12,667 nucleotides of DNA, taken from contig CALLXS010000016.1 in NCBI GenBank assembly GCA_937875295.1, forward strand, positions 1 to 12,667. Direction: 5' to 3'. The DNA comes from an uncultured bacterium (GTDB taxonomy: Bacteria; Bacteroidota; Ignavibacteria; Kapaibacteriales; UBA2268). The position numbers were made by a program, and so were the translations under genes. Below the pieces are notes generated by a model that was not told the origin of the DNA, searched no databases, and was given only the letters and a program-made list of their open reading frames with translations. Shown one piece after another: positions 1 to 7,399 of the stretch. Each line of letters opens with the position of its first letter. The stretch's first letter is position 1.

Positions 1-75
1 AATTTAGTTTTAGATTACCAAATATAATTAGGATAAATATAATATTTTTATAAAATTAACTTGAAAGGGAACGCT

Positions 76-2355
76 ATGCTTAAGAGAACAACTTTAATTC
101 TGTTATTTTTATTTTTAATTTCGTCTAATTTGCAATCGCAATGGGAAGAAAACGGTTGGGAAGATGCCGGTTGGCTTAAATTTGAGCCCAGTGCGAAAGC
201 ATTGATGGCAACGAATGATAATAAAATATTAGTAAATAGAGGGTATTTTATTGATTTAATAGACACTTTGGGTAATAAAGTAAAATCAAACATTATGCGA
301 GTAAATGATTTGGAAGTAAATGGTTACTTTATGAAAGATAACGACTCAATATTTTATGTGAGAGGCAATATTCTATACTTGTATGAAAATGAGGATTTTA
401 AAGTCCTTAAACAGCATAAATTATTTAGTTCGTATTTTAAGATAAAAAACGGTATATATTTCGCCGGCGGTGGCTATTCAAAGGTAGGATTATACGTATC
501 TTTAGATAGAGGTGAGACTTGGAATTTTATGAATAATGGGCTAAAGCCTGCACCTCTTCCGGAAGACAATATTAATTACAATTCGATTACTTATCAAGTT
601 ACTAATAATGGTTATGTTTATTATTTGGATCACCGTTCAGATAGAGAAAACAATTTCATTGGTTCTTTATATGTATCTAAGGATACTTGCAAAACTTTTG
701 AAGAGACATCAATTAAAAATGTGTCAATGAGTAGCATCGTAGCTAATGAAACTTCAGATAAAAATGACTATGAGGTATGGATTACTACCTACAAATATAT
801 TGAAGACAATAATCCTATTCTCTATAGAGCAGTGAAATATCAAAATAATTTGATGTTCAAACAAAATATTACTCAAACAGAAGTTGGTAATAATATTTAT
901 CCTAAACAAGTATTAGTTTATCCTTTTAAAGATTTAACAGGTGAAAGCAATCCTTATGTATTTAATAATGGTATTCACACATATATTGCTGGTAAAGACC
1001 ATTATTTTCACAGAATAGATACAAATAGCTTTAGAGTTGATAACCTTATAAGAATCGAAAGTAGTTTATATGCGATCCGTAGCAATCCAATCCCGGGAGG
1101 TATTGTGAAATTTAATTTTGAGACAAAATCTTGGGATGATATATATAAATCACCTCAAGAGACTGGTAAAATGAGTATGTTACAAATAGTAAATGATACA
1201 ATATTTGCATTTGCTGCATTTTATAAACCAAATACTTTTAATGGTCTAATATATTCAGCAGATTATGGAGATACTTGGCACGAAATTGATAACCCTCTTC
1301 CTAAAGTAGAAAATGAAACAATTACTCCATTTCATTTTAAAAGCATAGATGGAAAAATTTATTTGGCAACTAAGAAAAATGGATATTGGATTTCGGAAAA
1401 TAATGGAAAAGGCGAGTGGAAGCAACCTATGAATAACACTATAGATTATTCACTTTCATTAACTCAAATTAACTGTTTTTTCAAAAAAGGAGATGTTTTT
1501 CTTTTAGGAACCAATCTTGCATTGTTTGATTCTCGAGATGGGGGCGAAAATTTTACATTTGATTTAGAAGTTTCACCAAAAAATCATATTATTCAAAATA
1601 TACAGGAATTCCCTGAGCATAATAAATTATTAATTCTTGATAATTATCATGATATTTATTCATCAGACGATATGGGCAAGACATTTAATTTAATATTTGA
1701 ATCTGCCGACACTTTGCAAATAAATAACTTTAATATTGCCAATGGTGGGATATGGTTGTATGCAATTTCAGGTAAAAAATCTGGTTTATATTTTTCATCA
1801 GATTTATGCAAGACGCTTGAACCGAAAAGCGAAGAAGGTTTTGCTTATAATATGGAAAGAACAAATGATCCATTCAGTTCAATGGTCATTGATAATAATA
1901 TTGTAACTACTCTTCAAAGTAAAGGAATTTATTATAAGAAGAATGATGGGATAGATGAATTTAAACCATTGATGAATGGTAATATGCTGAATACACAAGT
2001 ACGTTCGTTAGATACTACACAAAATTATATATTTGCAATATCAAATAGCGGATTTTATAGACTTCCACGCACTTGGTTTAAACAGAATTATGTTTTAGAT
2101 TATAATTCTGAACTACCACCTTTTGAACCACTTCTTTTATTCCCAAATCCGAGTACTAACTATTTAAATATTCAAAGATTAGATGCTAACAATAGCGAGC
2201 ATAAATATATAATAATAGATAATACAGGCAAGGAATTAGGCTCAGGAGTAGTTATCGATAATAGAGTAGATGTATCGCCATACCCAGTGGGGTCGTATAT
2301 GATTAAAATATTCAATTCGAAGAATTCTTATACTACTAAATTTATTAAACAATAA
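76..2355 (+). CDS. Secreted Asp-box (BNR-like) repeat protein with T9SS C-terminal sorting domain
   Basis: The protein has 759 residues from ATG 76. A TTG in the same frame at 61 is possible, but AAAGGGA at 64-70 sits 5 bases before ATG 76, so I prefer the ATG. Residues 1-20 look like a signal peptide: basic MLKR, a Leu/Ile/Phe-rich core, then SNLQSQ. The body carries about six Asp-box-like motifs (S-x-D-x-G-x-T-W/F): SLDRGETW at 142-149, SADYGDTW at 394-401, and weaker ones near 440, 485, 529 and 574, so a beta-propeller of the sialidase/photosystem-assembly-like type is likely. Residues from about 686 to the end (LFPNPSTNYLNI...) match the T9SS type A sorting domain, which directs export through PorU/PorV-type machinery to the cell surface. 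No catalytic residues are recognisable, so substrate and role are unknown. It is a separate unit, with its own terminator, upstream of the atp genes. Confidence 0.85.
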   Translation: MLKRTTLILLFLFLISSNLQSQWEENGWEDAGWLKFEPSAKALMATNDNKILVNRGYFIDLIDTLGNKVKSNIMRVNDLEVNGYFMKDNDSIFYVRGNILYLYENEDFKVLKQHKLFSSYFKIKNGIYFAGGGYSKVGLYVSLDRGETWNFMNNGLKPAPLPEDNINYNSITYQVTNNGYVYYLDHRSDRENNFIGSLYVSKDTCKTFEETSIKNVSMSSIVANETSDKNDYEVWITTYKYIEDNNPILYRAVKYQNNLMFKQNITQTEVGNNIYPKQVLVYPFKDLTGESNPYVFNNGIHTYIAGKDHYFHRIDTNSFRVDNLIRIESSLYAIRSNPIPGGIVKFNFETKSWDDIYKSPQETGKMSMLQIVNDTIFAFAAFYKPNTFNGLIYSADYGDTWHEIDNPLPKVENETITPFHFKSIDGKIYLATKKNGYWISENNGKGEWKQPMNNTIDYSLSLTQINCFFKKGDVFLLGTNLALFDSRDGGENFTFDLEVSPKNHIIQNIQEFPEHNKLLILDNYHDIYSSDDMGKTFNLIFESADTLQINNFNIANGGIWLYAISGKKSGLYFSSDLCKTLEPKSEEGFAYNMERTNDPFSSMVIDNNIVTTLQSKGIYYKKNDGIDEFKPLMNGNMLNTQVRSLDTTQNYIFAISNSGFYRLPRTWFKQNYVLDYNSELPPFEPLLLFPNPSTNYLNIQRLDANNSEHKYIIIDNTGKELGSGVVIDNRVDVSPYPVGSYMIKIFNSKNSYTTKFIKQ

Positions 2356-2383
2356 TAAAATATTTATTATTAAGACTTTTAAT

Positions 2384-2422
2384 GAGTAATTATTTGAGTA
2401 ATCATTTAATTACTCTTTTTTT
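2384..2422 (+). terminator. Intrinsic terminator after the T9SS protein
   Basis: GAGTAAT at 2396-2402 pairs with ATTACTC at 2409-2415 across a 6-nt loop, followed by seven T at 2416-2422. An alternative 9-bp stem uses the upstream copy GAGTAATTA (2384-2392) with TAATTACTC (2407-2415). It lies 29 bases after the stop codon and separates this gene from the ATP synthase operon. Confidence 0.8.
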
Positions 2423-2509
2423 ATTAAAAAAATGATTTAAAATAAAATGTATTTTAAAAAGTTGTATTGAAACAAGTGTTATAGAATTAATAACAAATAA
2501 AATATCAGA

Positions 2510-2782
2510 ATGAATATTAATAACCCAGATGAAGATAAGAAAATAAATTCAAATAAGGAATTTGTAAGAGTAGCACCATATCTTACATTAAGCTGGCAAT
2601 TAATAATTACAATTGTAATTGGAGCAGTGATTGGATATTTTGTGGATAAGTCTAATAATTCTTCTCCTAAATATATGATTATTTTAATGGTAACATTCAC
2701 GATTATTGCTTTTGCAAATTTGATACGGACTGTAATCAAGTTAAATAAAGAAGAAGATATGAAAGATAAAAATGTTAAATGA
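2510..2782 (+). CDS. atpZ: AtpZ/AtpI-family small membrane protein at the head of the atp operon
   Basis: This 90-residue protein has a charged N-terminus, a first membrane helix at about residues 29-46 containing the family-type motif G-x-x-x-G-Y-x-x-D (GAVIGYFVD), a short polar Ser/Asn/Pro turn, and a second helix at about 55-75 ending in a charged tail. Length, two-helix hairpin and position first in an atp operon match the AtpZ/AtpI (predicted F0F1-ATPase subunit) family. Members are thought to assist c-ring assembly or Mg2+/Ca2+ supply, and are not catalytic. The start is preceded by an A-rich leader without a clear Shine-Dalgarno. Its last 11 bases overlap the next gene, which suggests translational coupling. 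The assignment rests on motif and context. Confidence 0.72.
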   Translation: MNINNPDEDKKINSNKEFVRVAPYLTLSWQLIITIVIGAVIGYFVDKSNNSSPKYMIILMVTFTIIAFANLIRTVIKLNKEEDMKDKNVK

Positions 2783-3113
2783 ACCTAAAATCATCGGTAT
2801 TATCCTTGCACTTATTAATTTTATTGCCTCGGTTACCGTTGTGCTTATTTCAATTAAGTTTAAACCAAATGAATTAGGTAAAATTGCATTAATTTCATTT
2901 GTAGCCAGATATATCATAATTGCAGCTTTAATTTGGCAATTCTTTCGACAATATTCAAAAGTTGAATCTTTTGATTTCGGAATTTATTTTATCATTTCTT
3001 CATTTATTTTTATTATGATTGAAATATTTATTTTCCATTATGCTTCTAATTTCGTAAATTTGCAGACCGGAAAAAAACATATAAAAACTAATGGTACAAA
3101 AAAAGTAAATTAG
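2772..3113 (+). CDS. Small membrane protein in the AtpI (UncI) position
   Basis: This 113-residue protein has about four hydrophobic segments: near residues 7-27, 38-58 (with an Arg in ARYII), 70-86 and a tightly following 87-94 stretch. It ends in a hydrophilic Lys/Thr/Asn-rich tail. Its start codon lies inside the 3' end of the AtpZ-like gene (11-nt overlap). In many bacteria the gene just before atpB is atpI/uncI, a four-helix protein that helps c-ring assembly. Size, topology and location fit that role, but I do not recognise a diagnostic AtpI motif, so the link is by position. It could equally be a lineage-specific accessory of the Fo sector. Confidence 0.55.
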   Translation: MLNEPKIIGIILALINFIASVTVVLISIKFKPNELGKIALISFVARYIIIAALIWQFFRQYSKVESFDFGIYFIISSFIFIMIEIFIFHYASNFVNLQTGKKHIKTNGTKKVN

Positions 3114-3162
3114 TAATTTAATATGAAAGCTAATTTTCCGATATTGAGATATATTATAATTC

Positions 3163-3196
3163 TTTACTTCACTTTTTAATATCAAAGTGAAGTGAA
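3163..3196 (+). promoter_or_regulatory. Intercistronic stem-loop upstream of atpB
   Basis: CTTCACTTT at 3167-3175 pairs perfectly with AAAGTGAAG at 3184-3192 around an 8-nt loop. A-U pairs and one G-U wobble extend the stem to 13 bp (3163-3175 with 3184-3196). It is followed by an A run rather than a U tract, so it is not a standard terminator on the + strand. On the - strand no T run follows the stem either. It sits in the 120-base gap before atpB, the widest gap inside the atp cluster, and may affect mRNA processing, stability or translation of atpB. Confidence 0.5.
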
Positions 3197-3233
3197 AAAA
3201 AACAATAACAAAACTTAATTATAAAACAAATAA

Positions 3234-4247
3234 ATGAATGTAGTAGCAGATACAGTTGCATTAGATAATATAAATTCACATCCAATTGAAAATGCTCATA
3301 GCGAACTTCAGATAGTTGCTCCAAAAGACGCTATAAATCATTATTTAAAGAGTTTGGGTACTCATAGAGATTTTTCGATATTCAATTGGAAAATAGTTGA
3401 TTTGCCTGTAATTCTTTATGACAAAGCTGAAGGATTCCATATCTATAGAGATATTAAAGCAATGGAGCAGGGTGGTACTTTCACAGAAGTACATCATAAA
3501 ATAGTGCATAAAGATAATATTGAAAATGGAGTTACATTCGATGCTTCTATTACAAGCTTAGTTGTTTGGCAATGGATAGCAATGATTGTCGGTATTTTCT
3601 TTGTTTTATTTGCTGCAAGAAAATACAAGAAAAGCCCTCTAAAAGCACCAAAGGGGATTCAAAATGCTGTAGAAGCTTTGCTGTTATATTTACGAAATGA
3701 AATAGTTTATCCTAATATGCCTAATAGGGCTTTAGCTAATAAATACCAACATTATTTTTATGCTCTATTTATATTTATTTTGCTGATGAACTTATTCGGA
3801 CTTTTGCCCGGTGGCCACACTGCAACGGGTGCAATAGGTACTACTTTAGGTTTAGCCCTTATTTCTCTATTTGTAATTAATATTACAGCAATTAAGCAAA
3901 TTGGTATTGGAAATTATCTAAAACATTTATTAGGCGGAGCACCTTGGTGGTTATCATTTATAATGATACCTATAGAAATCATTTCAATTTTTACTAAACC
4001 TTTTGCATTGACTATTCGTCTTTTTGCAAATATGACGGCAGGGCATATTGTGCTTCTTTCTTTAGTAGGACTAATCATTATGTTTCAATCTTTAGTGATG
4101 GCTCCAGTATCGATAGCATTCTCATTATTTATGATGACGCTAGAAGTATTAGTATCGGTACTTCAAGCGTACATTTTTACAATATTGACAGCAGTATTTA
4201 CTAATTTAGCAATTGGTGATCATGCTGAACACAGTACAGCACATTAA
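3234..4247 (+). CDS. atpB: ATP synthase Fo subunit a
   Basis: Subunit a forms the two proton half-channels next to the c-ring in the membrane. The 337-residue protein is clearly AtpB. The signature helix LTIRLFANMTAGH carries the essential channel arginine at R262 (equivalent to E. coli R210), and the preceding PIEIISIFTKPFAL segment and the final amphipathic helices are intact. Membrane segments begin near residue 108. The first ~107 residues are hydrophilic and contain a stretch (WKIVDLPVILYDK) resembling the N-terminal domain of Bacteroidota-type subunit a. Such proteins often begin with a signal peptide, but none is seen here, and the codon just before ATG 3234 is a stop, so the start cannot lie further upstream. 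The leader is A-rich with no Shine-Dalgarno. atpE follows after 91 bases. Confidence 0.95.
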   Translation: MNVVADTVALDNINSHPIENAHSELQIVAPKDAINHYLKSLGTHRDFSIFNWKIVDLPVILYDKAEGFHIYRDIKAMEQGGTFTEVHHKIVHKDNIENGVTFDASITSLVVWQWIAMIVGIFFVLFAARKYKKSPLKAPKGIQNAVEALLLYLRNEIVYPNMPNRALANKYQHYFYALFIFILLMNLFGLLPGGHTATGAIGTTLGLALISLFVINITAIKQIGIGNYLKHLLGGAPWWLSFIMIPIEIISIFTKPFALTIRLFANMTAGHIVLLSLVGLIIMFQSLVMAPVSIAFSLFMMTLEVLVSVLQAYIFTILTAVFTNLAIGDHAEHSTAH

Positions 4248-4329
4248 AATTAAATAAAAAATAGTAGTAATTTAAATAATTATAAAGATAAATATTAAAA
4301 AAATATACATAAACTTTAAATAATTAAAT

Positions 4330-4334
4330 GGAGA
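4330..4334 (+). promoter_or_regulatory. Shine-Dalgarno of atpE
   Basis: GGAGA lies 4 bases before ATG 4339. Most other starts in the cluster have only A-rich leaders. A stronger site for the c subunit fits its need for many copies per complex. Confidence 0.6.
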
Positions 4335-4338
4335 ATAT

Positions 4339-4557
4339 ATGGATTTAGCATTTTTAGCAGCAGGACTTGGAGCTGGTTTATCAGTATTTGGCGCAGCTTT
4401 AGGAATTGGTAAATTAGCAGCTGCAGCTCTTGAAGCAGCAGCTCGCCAACCAGAAATTGCAAATAAATTACAGCTTACAATGATTATTGCAGCTGCATTT
4501 ATCGAAGGTGTAGCACTTTTTGCATGCGTTATTTGCTTTATTTTAGCATCCAAATAA
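4339..4557 (+). CDS. atpE: ATP synthase Fo subunit c
   Basis: Subunit c forms the rotating c-ring that carries ions across the membrane. The 72-residue protein is a two-helix hairpin: a Gly/Ala-rich helix 1 (GAALGIGKLAAAAL), the polar loop ARQP at 35-38 that contacts gamma/epsilon, and helix 2 with the ion-carrying glutamate E56 in AAAFIEGVAL. The residue after the glutamate is Gly, and helix 1 has no Gln where Na+-type rings carry it, so proton coupling is more likely than sodium; this is inference from motif only. The Lys after GIG (K25) also occurs in Bacteroidota c subunits. It has the clearest Shine-Dalgarno in the cluster. Two Cys (63, 66) sit in helix 2. Confidence 0.96.
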   Translation: MDLAFLAAGLGAGLSVFGAALGIGKLAAAALEAAARQPEIANKLQLTMIIAAAFIEGVALFACVICFILASK

Positions 4558-4581
4558 GACATAATTACTTATTCAAGAATA

Positions 4582-4610
4582 GCAGGCAGAGATAAAGCAA
4601 ATCTGCCTGC
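4582..4610 (+). promoter_or_regulatory. GC-rich intercistronic hairpin between atpE and atpF
   Basis: GCAGGCAGA at 4582-4590 pairs perfectly with TCTGCCTGC at 4602-4610 around an 11-nt loop. It is the most GC-rich stem in the native part of the window and lies 24 bases after the atpE stop. No U tract follows, so it is unlikely to be an efficient terminator. A 3' stabiliser of the atpE message, or a processing or partial-attenuation element, is more likely, which would help to overproduce subunit c. Confidence 0.6.
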
Positions 4611-4645
4611 AGTTTGAGCTATTAAAACATAATAGAAAGAAATAA

Positions 4646-5167
4646 ATGAATATTTTAGATGTAAATTTTGGATTGGTTTTCTGGACTCTCGTTAATTTCG
4701 GGATATTCTTCTTCGTATTAATGAAATTCGGAACTAAACCAATTGCTAATGCAATTAAAAATCGCGAAAATAAAATTAATGATTCTATCGAAGGTGCTGA
4801 AAAAGCAAACCATGAAGCTTTATTGTTGCTTGAAAAAAGTAAAACAGAAATTGCATCTGCTCAAAGTAAAGCAAATGAGATTATTTCTGAAGGTAAAAGC
4901 CAAGTCGAGCAAATTTTAAATAAAGCTAAAGAAGAAGCAACATTAATTAAAGATAGAAAAATCAAAGAAGCTGTGCAGGAAATTGATAAATCAAAAGAGC
5001 AAGCTATCAGAGAATTAAAATCTAATGTAGCTGATTTAGTAATATTAGCAACTGAAAAAATACTTGATGAAAAAATTGATAAAGAAAAAGATTCTCAATT
5101 AATTGAGAAATCAATTTCTAATATTGAAAGTTCAATTTCAAATGTAAATGATATTAGCAGGAATTAA
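4646..5167 (+). CDS. atpF: ATP synthase Fo subunit b
   Basis: Subunit b is the peripheral stalk that holds F1 (through delta/alpha) against the membrane part. The 173-residue protein shows the usual design: one N-terminal membrane helix at about residues 8-28 (FGLVFWTLVNFGIFFFVLMKF), the motif KPI, then a long Lys/Glu/Ala-rich helical region to about residue 135 with coiled-coil character, and a polar C-terminal segment. Length is near the family norm (about 156-175). The leader (AGAAAGAAATAA) is purine-rich without a strong Shine-Dalgarno. A terminator-like hairpin begins inside its last codons. Confidence 0.92.
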   Translation: MNILDVNFGLVFWTLVNFGIFFFVLMKFGTKPIANAIKNRENKINDSIEGAEKANHEALLLLEKSKTEIASAQSKANEIISEGKSQVEQILNKAKEEATLIKDRKIKEAVQEIDKSKEQAIRELKSNVADLVILATEKILDEKIDKEKDSQLIEKSISNIESSISNVNDISRN

Positions 5168-5192
5168 TTTTTTGCTTTTTCCTGCATTTTTT
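5157..5192 (+). terminator. Terminator-like hairpin across the atpF stop codon (possible internal attenuator)
   Basis: GCAGGAA at 5157-5163 pairs with TTCCTGC at 5179-5185 around a T-rich 15-nt loop, followed by A and six T (5187-5192). The form is that of a weak intrinsic terminator, but it lies within the operon with atpH starting 44 bases further on. Partial termination here would reduce expression of the F1 genes relative to Fo a, c and b, or translation reading through the atpF stop could disrupt it. Confidence 0.45.
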
Positions 5193-5235
5193 CATTTAAT
5201 GAATTTTTTATAATAAATTTATTTTTTTTACAGAG

Positions 5236-5778
5236 ATGAACGAAAAAAAAGTTTCTCTAAGATATGCTAGAGCAATATTTGACTTAGCTAAAGAACTTGA
5301 TATAACTGATAAAGTATTGTACGATTTCGATTATATTAATAAAGTAATTGAATCTTCTGATCAATTCAAAGCATTTTTAGGAAATCCAATTATAAATCCA
5401 AATAAGAAAATAGCAGTTATAAACGCATTATTTTCTGAAAAGACAACAGATTTATCAATAAAAATGTTGAAAATTATTACTGAAAAAGGTAGGGAAATAT
5501 TAATCCCAAGTATAGCTAAGCAGTATGAAGCAATTTATAATGAAGTTAATAATAGATTGCCTGTAAAGATCATCTCTGCAAAACAATTAAATGAAAATCA
5601 AAAAGTAAATATCCTATCAAAATTAAAATTGTGGCTAAATAAAGAAATTTTACCTGATTATAAAGTCGATAAAGATATTATTGGTGGTATTAAATTCTCT
5701 TTTTCTGATAAAATAATTGATAGCTCAGTAAAAAATCAATTAGAAAAAATTAAATCAAATATGATTTTAAATAGTTAA
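5236..5778 (+). CDS. atpH: ATP synthase F1 subunit delta
   Basis: Delta caps F1 and attaches it to the b stalk. The 180-residue length matches the family. The N-terminal helical domain opens with the typical Y-A-R-A-[IL]-F-[DE]-L-A pattern (RYARAIFDLAKE, residues 9-20). The second half carries the conserved C-terminal features: the D-x-x-[IL]-[IL]-G-G-I stretch (DKDIIGGIKFSF) and I-D-S-S-V-K-x-Q-L-E-K-[IL] near the end, as in other delta/OSCP proteins. The start ATG follows ACAGAG, a weak ribosome site. It lies between atpF and atpA, as usual in bacterial atp operons. Confidence 0.93.
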   Translation: MNEKKVSLRYARAIFDLAKELDITDKVLYDFDYINKVIESSDQFKAFLGNPIINPNKKIAVINALFSEKTTDLSIKMLKIITEKGREILIPSIAKQYEAIYNEVNNRLPVKIISAKQLNENQKVNILSKLKLWLNKEILPDYKVDKDIIGGIKFSFSDKIIDSSVKNQLEKIKSNMILNS

Positions 5779-5835
5779 TTCGTGTTTGAATATTATAATA
5801 TTAAAAATAAAAAAATTAAAATATAAGGTTTGAAT

Positions 5836-7398
5836 ATGTTAATAGATGTCCATCCAGAAGAAATTTCTTCGATCTTGCGCAGGCAAATTTCCGGATTTGA
5901 GAACGAAACTGATATTTATGAAGTCGGTACTGTTCTTAATGTAGGCGATGGTGTAGCTCGTGTTTATGGATTAAATAAAGCTATGGCTTCGGAACTAGTA
6001 GAATTTGAACATGACGTTTTTGGAATGGTGCTTAACCTCGAAGAAGATAATGTCGGTGTTATACTTTTCGGCGACGATACTTTAGTAAAGGAAGGCGATA
6101 CAGTAAAACGTACTGGAAAAATTGCTTCAACCCCCGTTGGCAAAGAATTGCTTGGTAGAGTTGTAAATCCTTTAGGGGCTCCTATTGACGACAAAGGACC
6201 AATTAAAACTTCTCAATTTTTACCACTTGAGAGAAAAGCACCAGGAGTAATTGCTCGTCAACCTGTAAAAGAGCCAATTCAAACCGGTCTGAAAGTAATT
6301 GATGCACTTATTCCAATTGGCCGTGGGCAGAGAGAACTTATTATCGGCGATAGACAAACAGGTAAAACTGCAATCGCACTCGATACTATTATTAATCAAA
6401 GATATACTCATACTCCTGAGGCAAAAGAAAATGGTGTAGAACCTGTTTATTGCGTTTATGTAGCAATTGGGCAAAAGGGTTCTACAGTAGCAAATGTAGT
6501 GTCATATTTAGAACAACATAATGCTATGGAATATACTATTATCGTCGCTGCAAATGCTTCTGATCCTGCTACGATGCAGTATATTGCTCCTTATGCTGGT
6601 TGTTCTATTGGGGAATATTTCCGCGATAATGGAATGCATTCATTAATTATTTATGATGATTTGACTAAGCAAGCGGCTGCTTATAGACAAGTATCATTAT
6701 TATTAAGACGACCTCCGGGACGCGAAGCATATCCGGGCGATATTTTCTATTTGCATAGCAGACTCTTAGAGAGAGCCGCAAAATTTAGTTCTGAAAATGG
6801 TGGTGGATCACTTACTGCTCTTCCTGTTATAGAGACTCAGGCAGGAGACGTAGCTGCTTATATTCCAACAAATGTAATTTCAATTACTGATGGTCAAATT
6901 TATTTAGAACCCAATTTGTTTAATGCAGGCGTTAGACCAGCTTTGAATATCGGTATTTCTGTGTCGCGTGTGGGTGGTAATGCACAAATTAAAGCAATGA
7001 AAAAAGTGGCTGGTCCATTAAAGTTAGAATTAGCACAATTTAGAGCTTTAGCGGCATTTGCAAAATTTGGTTCAGATTTAGACAAATCTACTCAAGCTAG
7101 CTTAAATCGTGGTTCAAAATTGACTGAAATAATGAAACAAAGACAATTTGCACCTATGCCTGTAGAAAATCAAATATCTTTAATTTGGGCTGTTACAAAT
7201 GGTTTTTGTGACGATTTACCAAATGAATTTGTTAATACATTTGAAACTGAGTATTTAGAGCATTTAATGAATTTGCACAATGATTTGCTAAAAGATATTG
7301 CAAAAATAAAAGAAATTACATCAGATATAGAGAAAAGACTTGTCGACGTAACAGAAAAATTTACAATCAATTTTAAAGAAAAACATTTAATAAAATAA
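5836..7398 (+). CDS. atpA: ATP synthase F1 subunit alpha
   Basis: Alpha forms the F1 hexamer with beta and binds non-catalytic nucleotide. The product is 520 residues from ATG 5836; the in-frame TTG two codons upstream is less likely, because AAGG at 5825-5828 is spaced correctly for the ATG. The Walker A loop is GDRQTGKT at 171-178, with K177. LLRRPPGREAYPGD and the block around the arginine finger R378 in SVSRVGGNAQ are conserved, and the C-terminal helical domain is complete. Full length and no disruptions. The stop codon is followed after a single base by the ATG of hldD instead of atpG, so the two are probably translationally coupled. Confidence 0.97.
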   Translation: MLIDVHPEEISSILRRQISGFENETDIYEVGTVLNVGDGVARVYGLNKAMASELVEFEHDVFGMVLNLEEDNVGVILFGDDTLVKEGDTVKRTGKIASTPVGKELLGRVVNPLGAPIDDKGPIKTSQFLPLERKAPGVIARQPVKEPIQTGLKVIDALIPIGRGQRELIIGDRQTGKTAIALDTIINQRYTHTPEAKENGVEPVYCVYVAIGQKGSTVANVVSYLEQHNAMEYTIIVAANASDPATMQYIAPYAGCSIGEYFRDNGMHSLIIYDDLTKQAAAYRQVSLLLRRPPGREAYPGDIFYLHSRLLERAAKFSSENGGGSLTALPVIETQAGDVAAYIPTNVISITDGQIYLEPNLFNAGVRPALNIGISVSRVGGNAQIKAMKKVAGPLKLELAQFRALAAFAKFGSDLDKSTQASLNRGSKLTEIMKQRQFAPMPVENQISLIWAVTNGFCDDLPNEFVNTFETEYLEHLMNLHNDLLKDIAKIKEITSDIEKRLVDVTEKFTINFKEKHLIK

Positions 7399-7399
7399 T

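Noticed and set aside
61..75. TTG start at 61 for the T9SS protein
   Set aside because: AAAGGGA at 64-70 is properly placed for ATG 76, which also gives a cleaner signal peptide.
2423..2509. Promoter of the atp operon
   Set aside because: Transcription must start here or nearby, but I could not find a convincing Bacteroidota-type (TTTG / TAnnTTTG) or sigma70-type pair with correct spacing.
4272..4562. Antisense open frame over atpE
   Set aside because: It is a shadow of the Ala-rich subunit c codons, with no family resemblance or ribosome site.
5830..5835. TTG start at 5830 for atpA
   Set aside because: The AAGG at 5825-5828 would be too close to TTG 5830 but is 7 bases from ATG 5836.
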